NCBI RefSeq assembly: GCF_009647655.1
Contig: NZ_WJFD01000004.1
Coordinates: forward strand, 248,001 to 312,000
Direction of reading: 5' to 3'
From: Chitinophaga sp. SYP-B3965
GTDB taxonomy: Bacteria > Bacteroidota > Bacteroidia > Chitinophagales > Chitinophagaceae
Length of the DNA stretch: 64,000 nucleotides
Positions within the stretch are counted from its first letter, which is position 1. Every line of letters starts with the position of its first letter. Below the pieces are notes generated by a model, which did no database searches, was not told where the DNA came from, and saw only the letters and a program-made list of their open reading frames with translations. Below, in pieces: positions 51,986 to 59,935 of this stretch. A program made the translations under genes and the position numbers.

Positions 51986-53089
51986 TTATTGAATGAGTTG
52001 ATCAAAGTCCACGTAATACCTGCCTGATGATTGTAACTGACCTAACAGGATCCTTCTGCAGGTATCTGCTACAAGTGCGCCACCTAACATCACAGAAGAT
52101 GCCAGTTGTGGCCAGGTGGTGATGGTTTTGCCGATCTCTCCAAGGGATTGTTTCATCCGGGGGCTCATATCTTTTATACCAGCCATAGGGCCCAGGATGG
52201 GTATCTTTTCCTCGTTGGTGAGGTTGCGTAATACACTCAGGTCTGCAATGTCCGGGATCAGACCATGCAACAGGGGGTAATCTTCTTCCAGGTCGTACCG
52301 TTCAATATCCAGCATCCCTCTGTCGTTGGTATCCATCACTACAGGGATCTTCAACGCTTTGGCCCTGATCCTGCTAAGGATCTTAACATCCACACCATCG
52401 CATTCTTCCACAAGAATATCCAGGTTACCACCTTCCGTAAAGAAACTGTGCAAATTTTCTTCGGTGGCACCATCCGTATAACACTTCACTTTAATGAAAG
52501 GATCCAGTTCCATGATCTCCCTGGCAGCTATGATCACTTTTGGAAGACCCAGGTTAAAAACACCGGTACGAAGCCGGTTAAGATTGGTAAGTTCAACGTC
52601 ATCAAAATCTGCCAGCCTCAGCTCTCCACAGATCCGCTCCATGGTCAAAGTTAAGGCAATCGTTTGCCCTACGGACAATCCAATTACCCCAATTCTTTTG
52701 CGACCCAATATGTCGCGCTCTTCTATGGTTATTTTCTGCAGGTTGCGCGAGGTGCGCATCGCAATAAACTCTTCTTCATCCAGCAGGTGTACAACTTTGC
52801 CTGCCCATGGATAATATACCCATACACCATAATCTTCCGGGGTTATATTCCCCAAATGCTTTTCTACGGCGGCGGTTGACTCTTCTGCCGTTAACGGGCG
52901 TGACGGATGCCTGCTTTTGATCAGCTCTTTTAACTGACTCTCTAACTGATCATACACGCTGATCTGAGGATTATCCTGCAATAACTTCAGCAGGGCCTCC
53001 TTCTCCTCCGGTTTTGCCGGGCGGTAAAAAAATGGCAAATAGGTCAACGGCTCATGCCTTGTCTTCTGTACGCGATCCTGAATCATCAT
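51986..53089 (-). CDS. E1-like (ThiF/MoeB-type) adenylyltransferase, Rv1355c-like, without nitroreductase domain
   Basis: A 367-residue protein whose central part is an E1-like fold: GLSVG (137-141) in place of GxGGxG, DFDDVELTNLNR (161-172) with the Asp and Arg of the adenylation site, and ILVEECDGVDVK (225-236) replacing the usual VVDCTDN. There is no zinc-binding CxxC pair and no obvious thioester Cys. The phrases GLSVGQTIA and GELRLADFDDVELTNLNR resemble the Rv1355c family, in which a ThiF domain is fused to a nitroreductase; here the nitroreductase part is absent and a GNAT gene follows. It probably activates a carboxylate by adenylation. It is the first gene of the operon. Confidence 0.8.
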   Translation of the reverse strand: MMIQDRVQKTRHEPLTYLPFFYRPAKPEEKEALLKLLQDNPQISVYDQLESQLKELIKSRHPSRPLTAEESTAAVEKHLGNITPEDYGVWVYYPWAGKVVHLLDEEEFIAMRTSRNLQKITIEERDILGRKRIGVIGLSVGQTIALTLTMERICGELRLADFDDVELTNLNRLRTGVFNLGLPKVIIAAREIMELDPFIKVKCYTDGATEENLHSFFTEGGNLDILVEECDGVDVKILSRIRAKALKIPVVMDTNDRGMLDIERYDLEEDYPLLHGLIPDIADLSVLRNLTNEEKIPILGPMAGIKDMSPRMKQSLGEIGKTITTWPQLASSVMLGGALVADTCRRILLGQLQSSGRYYVDFDQLIQ

Positions 53090-53778
53090 GCTGCTTCTGG
53101 ACTTGATTTACTAGGTGAATAATTTTGCCTGTCTCGGTTCTCTTTTTCTTCTTGTCAGGTTAATTTTTACGGGCCAAAGTATAAGGAATCACCAAAACCA
53201 TGTCCACAAAAGGAAGATGCGTTCTCCCTTTATCCTTTCAATATTTAGAAATAATAACGATTTACTAGTTGCCTACAATGCCAAAAACAACCGGATTAAA
53301 TAGCTGGACCGGTTGAAATCAGGATGGCAGATTGTTATTTCAAGTTGTGCTAAAATCAAATTTTTCCTTCTCCTCTTCAGGCGAAGTGAGCAAAACAGTC
53401 GTTTGCCGGTAAGATTATTCCAACATTCAATTCTTGATGGGGATGGACGAGAGCCGGCGGGTGCCGGTAAGGAAAGTACAGGGCGGCATCCGGAGCCTTG
53501 CTGACCGGGGCAGGGCAGGGCCTTCTACCAGGGATATTTAGCTTCATTGTTAGAAAATGATTAAATACTACTACAACTACACATGAATAGAAAAGTAAAA
53601 TAGCAATTAATTTCAAATTAAACTATAATCTTCTTCTTTATTTTCATCATATCGCAAAAGTAAGGATAATATGATATTATGATAATTATGCATGTTGCAA
53701 CGCATGTTTTAAAGTTGGTGTAAAATTTGCGCTGAATTAGCTGCTATCTTTTAGATTTGTAGCATTAATAACAAACAT
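53090..53778. other. 0.69-kb intergenic stretch with a GC-rich island
   Basis: No supportable gene. AT-rich flanks enclose a GC-rich block at about 53435-53530, with short stems such as CCGGC/GCCGG (53454-53467) and GGC/GCC (53485-53497); another stem, GCAAA/TTTGC, is at 53390-53406. The contrast in base composition suggests a structured RNA or relic, but I could not match it to SRP RNA, 6S RNA, RNase P, tmRNA or a riboswitch. The SOD promoter is at the 3' end. Confidence 0.45.
53726..53759 (+). promoter_or_regulatory. Probable promoter of the superoxide dismutase gene
   Basis: TAGATTTG at 53752-53759 is an exact -7 box and TTTG at 53726-53729 is the -33 box, though the 22-bp spacing is slightly long. 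The start would be about 13 bases before the ATG. Confidence 0.55.
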
Positions 53779-54501
53779 ATGCATAAAAGAGAATTCCTCA
53801 AAGTGGCTGGTCTGGCCGGTTTGGCTGCAATGGCCGATCCAAAAGGACTGTTTGCCGCAGAGAATAAGAAAGCCCTGCTGGCCGAAAAAGCGCCTTTTTC
53901 GCTGCCCGCACTTTCCTATGCAACAGATGCCCTGGAGCCTCATATCGACAAAATGACGATGGAGATCCACCACGACAAACATCATGCTGCGTATGTGAAA
54001 AACCTGAACGATGCGCTCAATGGTTCCCCATTGGCCAGCCAGGACCTGGAGCAGATCCTCGCAAAAGTCACAGCTAAAGAAGCCGCTATACGTAATAACG
54101 GTGGTGGACATTACAACCACAGTCTTTTCTGGACACTTTTGAGCCCGCAGAAAACCACACCTTCTGCAAAGATCTCAGCGGCTATCAACGAGGCCTTCGG
54201 TTCTTTCGAAGCGTTCCAGACAAAATTCAATGATGCGGCCAAAACGCAGTTTGGTTCCGGCTGGGCATGGCTGATCGTGAAGAAAGACGGCAAACTGGCG
54301 GTGATCAATACACCTAACCAGGATAATCCCCTGATGACGGAGTTAGTGAAGGAAACGGGTACACCCATCCTGGCACTGGACGTTTGGGAACATGCTTACT
54401 ACCTGAAGTATCAGAATAAACGCCCTGATTATGTGGCTGCCTTCTGGAATGTGGTTAACTGGAACGAAGTAGAGAAAAGATATAATGCAGCTAAAAAGTA
54501 G
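53779..54501 (+). CDS. Superoxide dismutase (Fe/Mn type) with a Tat-like export signal
   Basis: A 240-residue SOD of the Fe/Mn family. Metal ligands by comparison with E. coli SodA: His64 in MEIHHDKHH, His114 in HYNHSLFW, Asp201 and His205 in DVWEHAYY. TPNQDNP near 178-184 has the Gln typical of the Mn or cambialistic form. Unusual is the leader: KREFLKVAGLAGLAAM, close to the twin-arginine pattern (one Arg replaced by Lys), followed by a cleavable-looking FAAEN, so the enzyme is likely exported to the periplasm, where it would remove superoxide from outside. Most bacterial Fe/MnSODs are cytoplasmic. The gene has its own promoter and terminator. Confidence 0.93.
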   Translation: MHKREFLKVAGLAGLAAMADPKGLFAAENKKALLAEKAPFSLPALSYATDALEPHIDKMTMEIHHDKHHAAYVKNLNDALNGSPLASQDLEQILAKVTAKEAAIRNNGGGHYNHSLFWTLLSPQKTTPSAKISAAINEAFGSFEAFQTKFNDAAKTQFGSGWAWLIVKKDGKLAVINTPNQDNPLMTELVKETGTPILALDVWEHAYYLKYQNKRPDYVAAFWNVVNWNEVEKRYNAAKK

Positions 54502-54519
54502 CTGTTAGAATTAACTGTT

Positions 54520-54556
54520 AAAAAGGCCCCGATAGTGAATCGGGGCCTTTTTATTT
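54520..54556 (+). terminator. Terminator of the SOD gene
   Basis: A perfect 13-bp stem AAAAGGCCCCGAT (54521-54533) / ATCGGGGCCTTTT (54539-54551) with a 5-base loop, followed by TTTATTT. Confidence 0.93.
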
Positions 54557-54766
54557 GGATGATATAACTCCTTTATTTGGATGATAAAACCTCTTTGATT
54601 GGATGGTATAACTTCGTTATTTGGATGATAAAACCTCTTTAATTGGATGATACAACTCCTTTAATTAGATGAGATAACCTCTTAATTGGATGATACAACT
54701 CCTTTAATTAGATGATAAAACCTCTTTAATTGAATGGTAGAACTCCTTTAATTAAATGATAAAACC
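54553..54766. repeat. Tandem repeat, about ten 22-bp units
   Basis: Units such as ATTTGGATGATATAACTCC (plus TTT) begin at 54553, 54575, 54597, 54619, 54641, 54663 (21 bp), 54684, 54706, 54728 and 54750. Units alternate between ACTCCTTT and ACCTCTTT endings, so the true period is partly 44 bp. The copies are imperfect and become more diverged to the right. No spacers as in CRISPR arrays, and no reading frame. Confidence 0.9.
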
Positions 54767-54784
54767 ACCGCCGGAGGCGGTGGT
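54764..54784. repeat. GGA-loop hairpin
   Basis: ACCACCGCC (54764-54772), loop GGA, GGCGGTGGT (54776-54784): a perfect 9-bp stem. Its core CCGCCGGAGGCG is the reverse complement of the first stem of the 45604 repeat block (with the following G). No clear T run after it on the plus strand. Confidence 0.8.
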
Positions 54785-54831
54785 CATGTTTGCAGGCTGC
54801 GCCAGTATTTTTTCAAACCTAACCCCGCCAA

Positions 54832-54850
54832 CCCTCACCGAAGGTGAGGG
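54832..54850. terminator. Possible terminator hairpin beyond the glycosyltransferase gene
   Basis: CCCTCACC (54832-54839), loop GAA, GGTGAGGG (54843-54850): a perfect 8-bp stem just left of the tandem repeat that ends the leftward glycosyltransferase gene. T-rich sequence on the minus strand after it is weak. Confidence 0.5.
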
Positions 54851-54950
54851 TAGTTTACTTTCTTTTGAAGAAAGGGTAGTTTACTTTCTTTTGAAGAAAG
54901 GGTAGTTTACTTTCTTTTGAAGAAGGGGTAGTTTACTTTCTTTTGAAGAA
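54848..54950. repeat. Four 26-bp tandem copies of the glycosyltransferase 3' end
   Basis: GGGTAGTTTACTTTCTTTTG starts copies at 54848, 54874, 54900 and 54926, each 26 bp, nearly identical; the last lies in the gene. On the minus strand each unit encodes the gene's final residues (FFKRK and stop), so three extra copies of the gene's end sit beyond the stop codon. Confidence 0.93.
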
Positions 54951-56570
54951 TACAAAACCATTCTTTTCCCCGATCACTTCCAGGTTAGGATGTACCCGCC
55001 ATGGATCTGCATTCGTGATCCGGCAGATAAAGTAAGCTGGTTTATCTATAGCGCCTTCCAGCAGCCATTTGTTGTCTTTCTTATTGTCCTTATAATATTC
55101 AGGATTGGTACTTGGCTGTTTTCTGGTATAATACAGGTGCGCATAACTGTGATAGCTCAACGGCTGCACATATACATCCTTCCCCACAAACGATTGAAAA
55201 TATTCAATAGCCGCTCCCTGTGAGAATTTCTCCACTTTGGGTACAAAGTGCAACACCGTTACTTCCAGCATCAGGATAGTGCTGATAAAAAGACAAATAA
55301 TACCCTGTTTTACTTTTTTAGAAAACAGCAATACACAGCTCACGATCACGAGGATCATATACGCCAGCCCATAACCCATCTCTCCAAAACTGAATGGCAC
55401 ATCCGCTTCCAGGTTGGCACGCGCAAAACGATCTCCTATATGAGGGATCAGCTCCTGCTTGTAAATACCTACCAATGGCAGCAGTGCAATGGCCAGGCCC
55501 AGGAGAATACCGATCACCATAATAAAGCTGATGTTCCAGCCCTTCAGGGTGAACTTTCCTTCCAGTAACCGGTAAACCTGTACGGCTGCCAGGTAACTCA
55601 GCGGGAAGTAACAGAGAGAAGAGTAGTGAACGATCTTTGTTTTAACAATAGAGAACAGGATCAGTACTACCCAGAACAATACCCACATCCATAACCTGAA
55701 ATCCTTATTCTCGCCGGATTGCTGCAGGTAAATAGATTTTGCGCGGGTGGTTTTGAAATAACTGAAGAGGAAGATGCTGGCAGGAAAACAACCGATCAGC
55801 AATACCACGAAATGATAAAAGAATGGTTGATCATGCCCTGCATCCGGTGTGCTGAACAAACGCCACTGGTAAACAACAAACTCATTCACAAACCACCATC
55901 CGTGTGAGATGATCTCATAACCAAACCACAAGGCCGTAGTAAGTAAAGAGAACGCTACGATCAGCAACAGGTGAACGATCTTTATCTGGATGCGGAATTT
56001 ATTCACCACCCAGTACACGATCAGCGCCAGTACAGCAATAAGGAAAGCGGCAGGCCCTTTTGTCAATACTGCCAGTCCCAGGAAGATACCGCTGAAGATA
56101 GCCATGCGCGTAGGTTTCGGAGACCAGGTGATGCGCGAGGCAAAATATAGTGCAACGAAAATGAAGTAGTTGAAAGTAGGATCTATGATCCCGGATTTAA
56201 AATAGAAATGCGGCAACCAGGAGCCGGCATACACAATAGCCCACCAGAGACCAAACTTTTCATCCACCTGTTTTTTACCGATATGGAAAAAAGTGAGTAA
56301 GGTGGCAACACCCACCAGGGCATTAGGAAGGCGGGCAGCAAAATCATTGATGCCAAAGATGTTCATGCTCACTGCCTGCATCCAGATAAATAAAGGTGGC
56401 TTTTCCCAGAAAGGCATAAAGTCTATCTGCACCTGGGAATAGTTGCCGGTAACGATCATCTCTCTTGCAGCTTCTGCAAAATTGATCTCGTCCCAGTCAA
56501 ACAAGTGCGTTGCACCCAGAAAGGGAATGAATAACAGGGCCGCAACGATTGCGATCAAAAGATACTTCAT
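54933..56570 (-). CDS. GT39/ArnT-like glycosyltransferase (polytopic membrane)
   Basis: A 545-residue integral membrane glycosyltransferase of the GT-C type. It begins with a membrane helix and then carries GATHLFDWDEINFAEAAREM, the catalytic Asp-Glu motif in the first periplasmic loop, followed by KPPLFIW and ARLPNALVGVAT, both typical of the PMT/ArnT family. About 11-12 further helices follow and a soluble C-terminal domain (about 440-545). It transfers sugars from a polyprenyl-phosphate donor to lipid A, glycans or proteins in the periplasm. The acceptor is not predictable. The 3' end has been duplicated in tandem downstream. It lies 75 bases downstream of the PAP2 gene on the same strand. 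Confidence 0.9.
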   Translation of the reverse strand: MKYLLIAIVAALLFIPFLGATHLFDWDEINFAEAAREMIVTGNYSQVQIDFMPFWEKPPLFIWMQAVSMNIFGINDFAARLPNALVGVATLLTFFHIGKKQVDEKFGLWWAIVYAGSWLPHFYFKSGIIDPTFNYFIFVALYFASRITWSPKPTRMAIFSGIFLGLAVLTKGPAAFLIAVLALIVYWVVNKFRIQIKIVHLLLIVAFSLLTTALWFGYEIISHGWWFVNEFVVYQWRLFSTPDAGHDQPFFYHFVVLLIGCFPASIFLFSYFKTTRAKSIYLQQSGENKDFRLWMWVLFWVVLILFSIVKTKIVHYSSLCYFPLSYLAAVQVYRLLEGKFTLKGWNISFIMVIGILLGLAIALLPLVGIYKQELIPHIGDRFARANLEADVPFSFGEMGYGLAYMILVIVSCVLLFSKKVKQGIICLFISTILMLEVTVLHFVPKVEKFSQGAAIEYFQSFVGKDVYVQPLSYHSYAHLYYTRKQPSTNPEYYKDNKKDNKWLLEGAIDKPAYFICRITNADPWRVHPNLEVIGEKNGFVFFKRK

Positions 56571-56644
56571 CAGGATGTACGATTTTTGCTTCTCTTCTAT
56601 TGTTGAGTGCTAAGTTCGCAAAGAAACCTTAATTATTCCGTTAT

Positions 56645-57313
56645 TTAATTAGCAGGCGTTATAATCGTACCATGAATACAAGTGGTGCCCGGCGTTTGAC
56701 TCTTCTTGTATTCAAACAACCAGTAAATGATCGTACAGAAGAAAGTGCCGATGATACTGCCTGCATATACATCTGAAAAGAAATGCTGGGAAAGATACAA
56801 ACGGGAATGTGCCGTGCTGAGTGCAAGCAGGAACAGTACCCAGCCCATTTTCTTGTTATCCCACATCAATCCAAGAAAGCAGTACATGGCAAATGCCGTA
56901 GAGGTATGCCCGGAAGGGAAACTCAGTCCGCTATGCACACTGATCCAGGGCAGGATATGAAGAACAGAAGGATCTGAAAAATACGAAATGGGTCTTGGTT
57001 CATTCACTGCACGTTTCATGAATTGCACGATCAGCGTTACCAGCAGTAAGGATGCGCCGCCCATGAAGAAATTACGCCATTGCCGTTTATAGAGGAAGAA
57101 AGCAAGGATGATCCCAAAGAGGGCGCCATTGCCAAGATACGTGCTGATAGTAACGAGTACGTCAGCAATAGGATTGTGTGCGCCATTCACGGTGAGGAAT
57201 AGCTGGTCTTTCGTAAAAACAGTCAATAGGATTCCACCGATGATTAACCATAACAGGAATGGGATAAAGAAATAACGGTTCTTCGCCACTAGTGTTGCCA
57301 GTGTTTTCAGCAT
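56645..57313 (-). CDS. PAP2-family membrane phosphatase
   Basis: A 222-residue membrane phosphatase with six helices. The three phosphatase motifs are complete: K100 ... R107-P108 (KRAVNEPRP), PSGH at 133-136 and S170-R171 with H177 and D181 (SRLYLSQHFFSD). Substrates in this family include undecaprenyl pyrophosphate and lipid phosphates; with a GT39 glycosyltransferase next to it, recycling of polyprenyl carrier or lipid A dephosphorylation is likely. It is separated by about 50 bases from the LptF/G-like gene upstream and may share transcription with it. Confidence 0.93.
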   Translation of the reverse strand: MLKTLATLVAKNRYFFIPFLLWLIIGGILLTVFTKDQLFLTVNGAHNPIADVLVTISTYLGNGALFGIILAFFLYKRQWRNFFMGGASLLLVTLIVQFMKRAVNEPRPISYFSDPSVLHILPWISVHSGLSFPSGHTSTAFAMYCFLGLMWDNKKMGWVLFLLALSTAHSRLYLSQHFFSDVYAGSIIGTFFCTIIYWLFEYKKSQTPGTTCIHGTIITPAN

Positions 57314-57366
57314 GCGTTGTAAGTTGTAGGTCCGTAATGTGTGTTATAAATATTTAGTAACTGTAG

Positions 57367-58812
57367 TTATGCGCTTATCTCGTGTTTCTTGCGTTTAGTC
57401 TGTATATAGTTTTTAAAGCGTTTGTAAGATCTGAAATAGAATTCCTGGTTAAACAGGTTAGAATCATTCATGGCTTTTACCACCAGGAATATAGCAATAG
57501 GTAACAGGACTATATTGGCCAGCCACATACCACTCCAACTTGCCATCACATCATTCCTTGACATTTTCTCACCCAACATAAAGAATATATTGAAGATCAC
57601 AAAGAATATAACGGCAAAAACGAGCGGAGTACCTAAGCCACCTTTACGAATAATTGAACCAAGCGGCGCCCCGATGAGGAATAAAACGATGCAAGCCACT
57701 GCCAGAGAGAACTTTCGTTGCCATTCCACTTTGTGCAGCAATAATCTTTTATAGTTTTCAGTATAATCCTTTGCGGTAGTATTCAGGCTGCTTTCTGCGT
57801 CCCGGAGGCTTGATTCCACCCTTTCCAATACATAACGTTTGGATTTTTCAGGGATGATATCGTAGAAAGCACTGGTTTTTAAAGGAGGCGCTTTAGCCAG
57901 CCAACCCGTGTCTTTCCATTTATAGAAAGGATAACGGGTTGAAATATAGGCGCTTGTAGTACGGCCGTAGGTAGAATCTACCCGGTAAATGGAATCAATA
58001 GCTTTATCCAGCTGGCGGATATTCAGCATTTGCTGGTTGGAGGCAAACGCATTCATGTCCCAACGGCTGAAGGCAAACGAAGCCAGGTCAAAGGGCATTT
58101 TGTATTTCTTGAAACCTACCCTTATCAGCTCACTGTTTCCGGAGCCGCGGGCATCACCCTTATCCTCAAAACGCCAGCCGTTGAACAGCGTAAAGTTCAG
58201 GTAACGTTTATCCTGTGAAAGTTCCATGATCCCTTTTTCTGCCATGATCACTCTTTCATTGCGGGAGGTGGGTGTACGGTCATAGATCATCACCTGGTGA
58301 ATGGTCTTATTGTCTGGCTCCTTGCGGCCTATTTTGATCACGTAATTGGGAATGTCCGTATAGAATACACCCTGTTTGATATTGAAGGCCGGTTTGGATT
58401 GTGTGATATCGAATAAGAGGGATTTTGAACGAAGGTTGGCGATGGGAATGATATAATTCGAAAACAGGAAGGCGAACAATGCAATGATGCAGGAGAGGAT
58501 GAAGAGGGGCCTGATGAAACGCAGCAGGGAAATACCGGAAGATTTGATGGCCACCAGTTCAAAGCTTTCACCGAGGTTCCCGAAAGTCATAATGGAAGAC
58601 AACAGTACGGCCAGTGGCATGGCCAGTGGAACCAGCCCTGCGCTGGTATAAGCCAGCAGTTCAATGATCACCGGTGTGTCCAGTCCTTTCCCAACCAGGT
58701 CATCAATGTACTTCCATACAAATTGCATGATCAGCACAAACAGCGTCACAAAAAATGTGGCGACAAATGGCCCGAAGAAGGTTTTTATGATGAGTTTATC
58801 GAGTTTCTTCAC
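57367..58812 (-). CDS. LptF/LptG-family (YjgP/YjgQ) lipopolysaccharide export permease
   Basis: A 481-residue permease: three N-terminal helices (starting LDKLIIKTFFGPFVATFFVTLFVLI, a family signature), a large periplasmic beta-jellyroll part (about 130-330) and three C-terminal helices (about 375-460, LAVACIVLFLIGAPLGSIIRKGGLGTPL). It forms part of the ABC transporter that extracts lipopolysaccharide from the inner membrane. Bacteroidota usually encode LptF and LptG as separate genes at different loci; which of the two this is cannot be decided here. Adjacent envelope genes (PAP2, GT39) support a lipopolysaccharide role. Confidence 0.92.
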   Translation of the reverse strand: MKKLDKLIIKTFFGPFVATFFVTLFVLIMQFVWKYIDDLVGKGLDTPVIIELLAYTSAGLVPLAMPLAVLLSSIMTFGNLGESFELVAIKSSGISLLRFIRPLFILSCIIALFAFLFSNYIIPIANLRSKSLLFDITQSKPAFNIKQGVFYTDIPNYVIKIGRKEPDNKTIHQVMIYDRTPTSRNERVIMAEKGIMELSQDKRYLNFTLFNGWRFEDKGDARGSGNSELIRVGFKKYKMPFDLASFAFSRWDMNAFASNQQMLNIRQLDKAIDSIYRVDSTYGRTTSAYISTRYPFYKWKDTGWLAKAPPLKTSAFYDIIPEKSKRYVLERVESSLRDAESSLNTTAKDYTENYKRLLLHKVEWQRKFSLAVACIVLFLIGAPLGSIIRKGGLGTPLVFAVIFFVIFNIFFMLGEKMSRNDVMASWSGMWLANIVLLPIAIFLVVKAMNDSNLFNQEFYFRSYKRFKNYIQTKRKKHEISA

Positions 58813-58952
58813 AGTGGGTGAATCAAAAATAAAAATGAAAAATGTAAAACTGCCTGATATTCAATATACTTTTGTATCCTGCAGCACAAAGTTAACACGA
58901 TTCCGGTAAGCTCCACCCTCTGGACTTATCAAAAAAGCGTTAAATTATTCAT

Positions 58953-59555
58953 ATGAACCAATATCAGCTGGACAGCAAAGAACTGAGCATTGTAACGGAT
59001 GCGGAATGGATACTGCATAAGAACCGGATCATTGAAAAGGTATTTCAGCTTTTCGGGGCTTTGCAGGTGGCCATGGCAGCTGATCCTGTTATCTCCACTT
59101 TCCCGGTGGAAGCAGCCCTTTCCCCGAAGATCTCCAAAGGGGAGAATTACCAGGGGCTGCCGTATGTGATCCTGGATTACCCGCGTCTTTTCAGCCGCGA
59201 GAATATCTTTGCCTGCCGCACCTTTTTCTGGTGGGGGAGGTTCTTCAGTACTACTGTACATCTTGGCGGAGAGTTCCTGGCTCCGCACAGGGCCACACTG
59301 CTGGCTTCGCAGGAGATCCTGGCAGCGGACCACTGGTATGTTTGCATACAGGACGATCCCTGGCAGCATCACTTTGAGGCAGATAACTTCCAGACCATTG
59401 CCTCCCTTAAGCCGGAGCAATGGGGAAGCCTGGTAGAAAAACCTTTTGTGAAACTGGCTAAAAGGTATGCGTTACAAGAATGGGAAAAAATAATTGATAA
59501 GGCCGTGGCTGCTTACGCGCCACTGCTGGAATTGCTGAACAGGGGGCCGGTTTAA
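58953..59555 (+). CDS. Conserved cytoplasmic protein of unknown function
   Basis: A 200-residue soluble protein without signal peptide or membrane segments. The start (MNQYQLDSKELSIVTDAEWILHKNRIIEK) is helical; the middle is rich in aromatics (TFFWWGRFFSTTVHLGG, ADHWYVCIQDDPWQHHF). I do not recognise a family; Bacteroidota genomes have many such single-copy conserved proteins. It is divergent from the LptF/G gene and its last four bases overlap the convergent START-like gene. Confidence 0.75.
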   Translation: MNQYQLDSKELSIVTDAEWILHKNRIIEKVFQLFGALQVAMAADPVISTFPVEAALSPKISKGENYQGLPYVILDYPRLFSRENIFACRTFFWWGRFFSTTVHLGGEFLAPHRATLLASQEILAADHWYVCIQDDPWQHHFEADNFQTIASLKPEQWGSLVEKPFVKLAKRYALQEWEKIIDKAVAAYAPLLELLNRGPV

Positions 59556-59935
59556 TTGCCGATACGGTGAAATAGGTCTTTTATCTGGTAATTCCACAAC
59601 TGACTTTGATCTGCTACTTCTTTCTTCTCAGCAAAATCTTTTATTGTAAGTATAGTCATGTTCGTTACTTCGGATATCTGAATACTAAATTCAAAGTATT
59701 CTCCTTTGGGGGCGTGCAGCCAGCGTAAGCGGATGCGCTCATCTGCCTGCTGCTCCAATATCTCTGCTTCTTCTTCTGAGGAGCCATTCCATGAAAAAGA
59801 AAAAACATTATCCCTGAAATCTACTTTATCCGCAAACCATTCCTGAAGGCCGGCCGGGGTTGATAGAAATTCAAACAGGATACCTGGGGAGCATCTAACC
59901 GGATATTCTAACTCATATTGCACTTTCTTTGACAT
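59552..59935 (-). CDS. START-like (AHSA1-type) domain protein
   Basis: A 127-residue single-domain protein with the helix-grip pattern: N-terminal strand VQYELEYPVRCSPGILFEFLSTPAGLQEWFADKVDFRDNVF (the FEFLSTPAGLQEWF phrase is the usual AHSA1 opening), an acidic Gln/Glu-rich middle, RIRLRW and a C-terminal long helix. The family binds hydrophobic ligands or client proteins; the partner is unknown. Convergent with the unknown gene at 58953 and divergent from rpoD, with a 382-bp gap. Confidence 0.85.
   Translation of the reverse strand: MSKKVQYELEYPVRCSPGILFEFLSTPAGLQEWFADKVDFRDNVFSFSWNGSSEEEAEILEQQADERIRLRWLHAPKGEYFEFSIQISEVTNMTILTIKDFAEKKEVADQSQLWNYQIKDLFHRIGN

Noticed and set aside
53115..53303. 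Short frame in the SOD upstream gap
   Set aside because: No recognised motif, promoter or conserved start; composition is that of intergenic DNA.
53377..53406. A minus-strand frame resembling a tmRNA tag (ANDCFAHFA then stop)
   Set aside because: No tmRNA acceptor stem, T-arm or GGATTCGAC element lies nearby, and the tag lacks the usual hydrophobic LAA/VAA end.
54553..54766. Possible CRISPR array
   Set aside because: The 22-bp units are directly adjacent with no unique spacers, are imperfect, and no cas genes are in the window.
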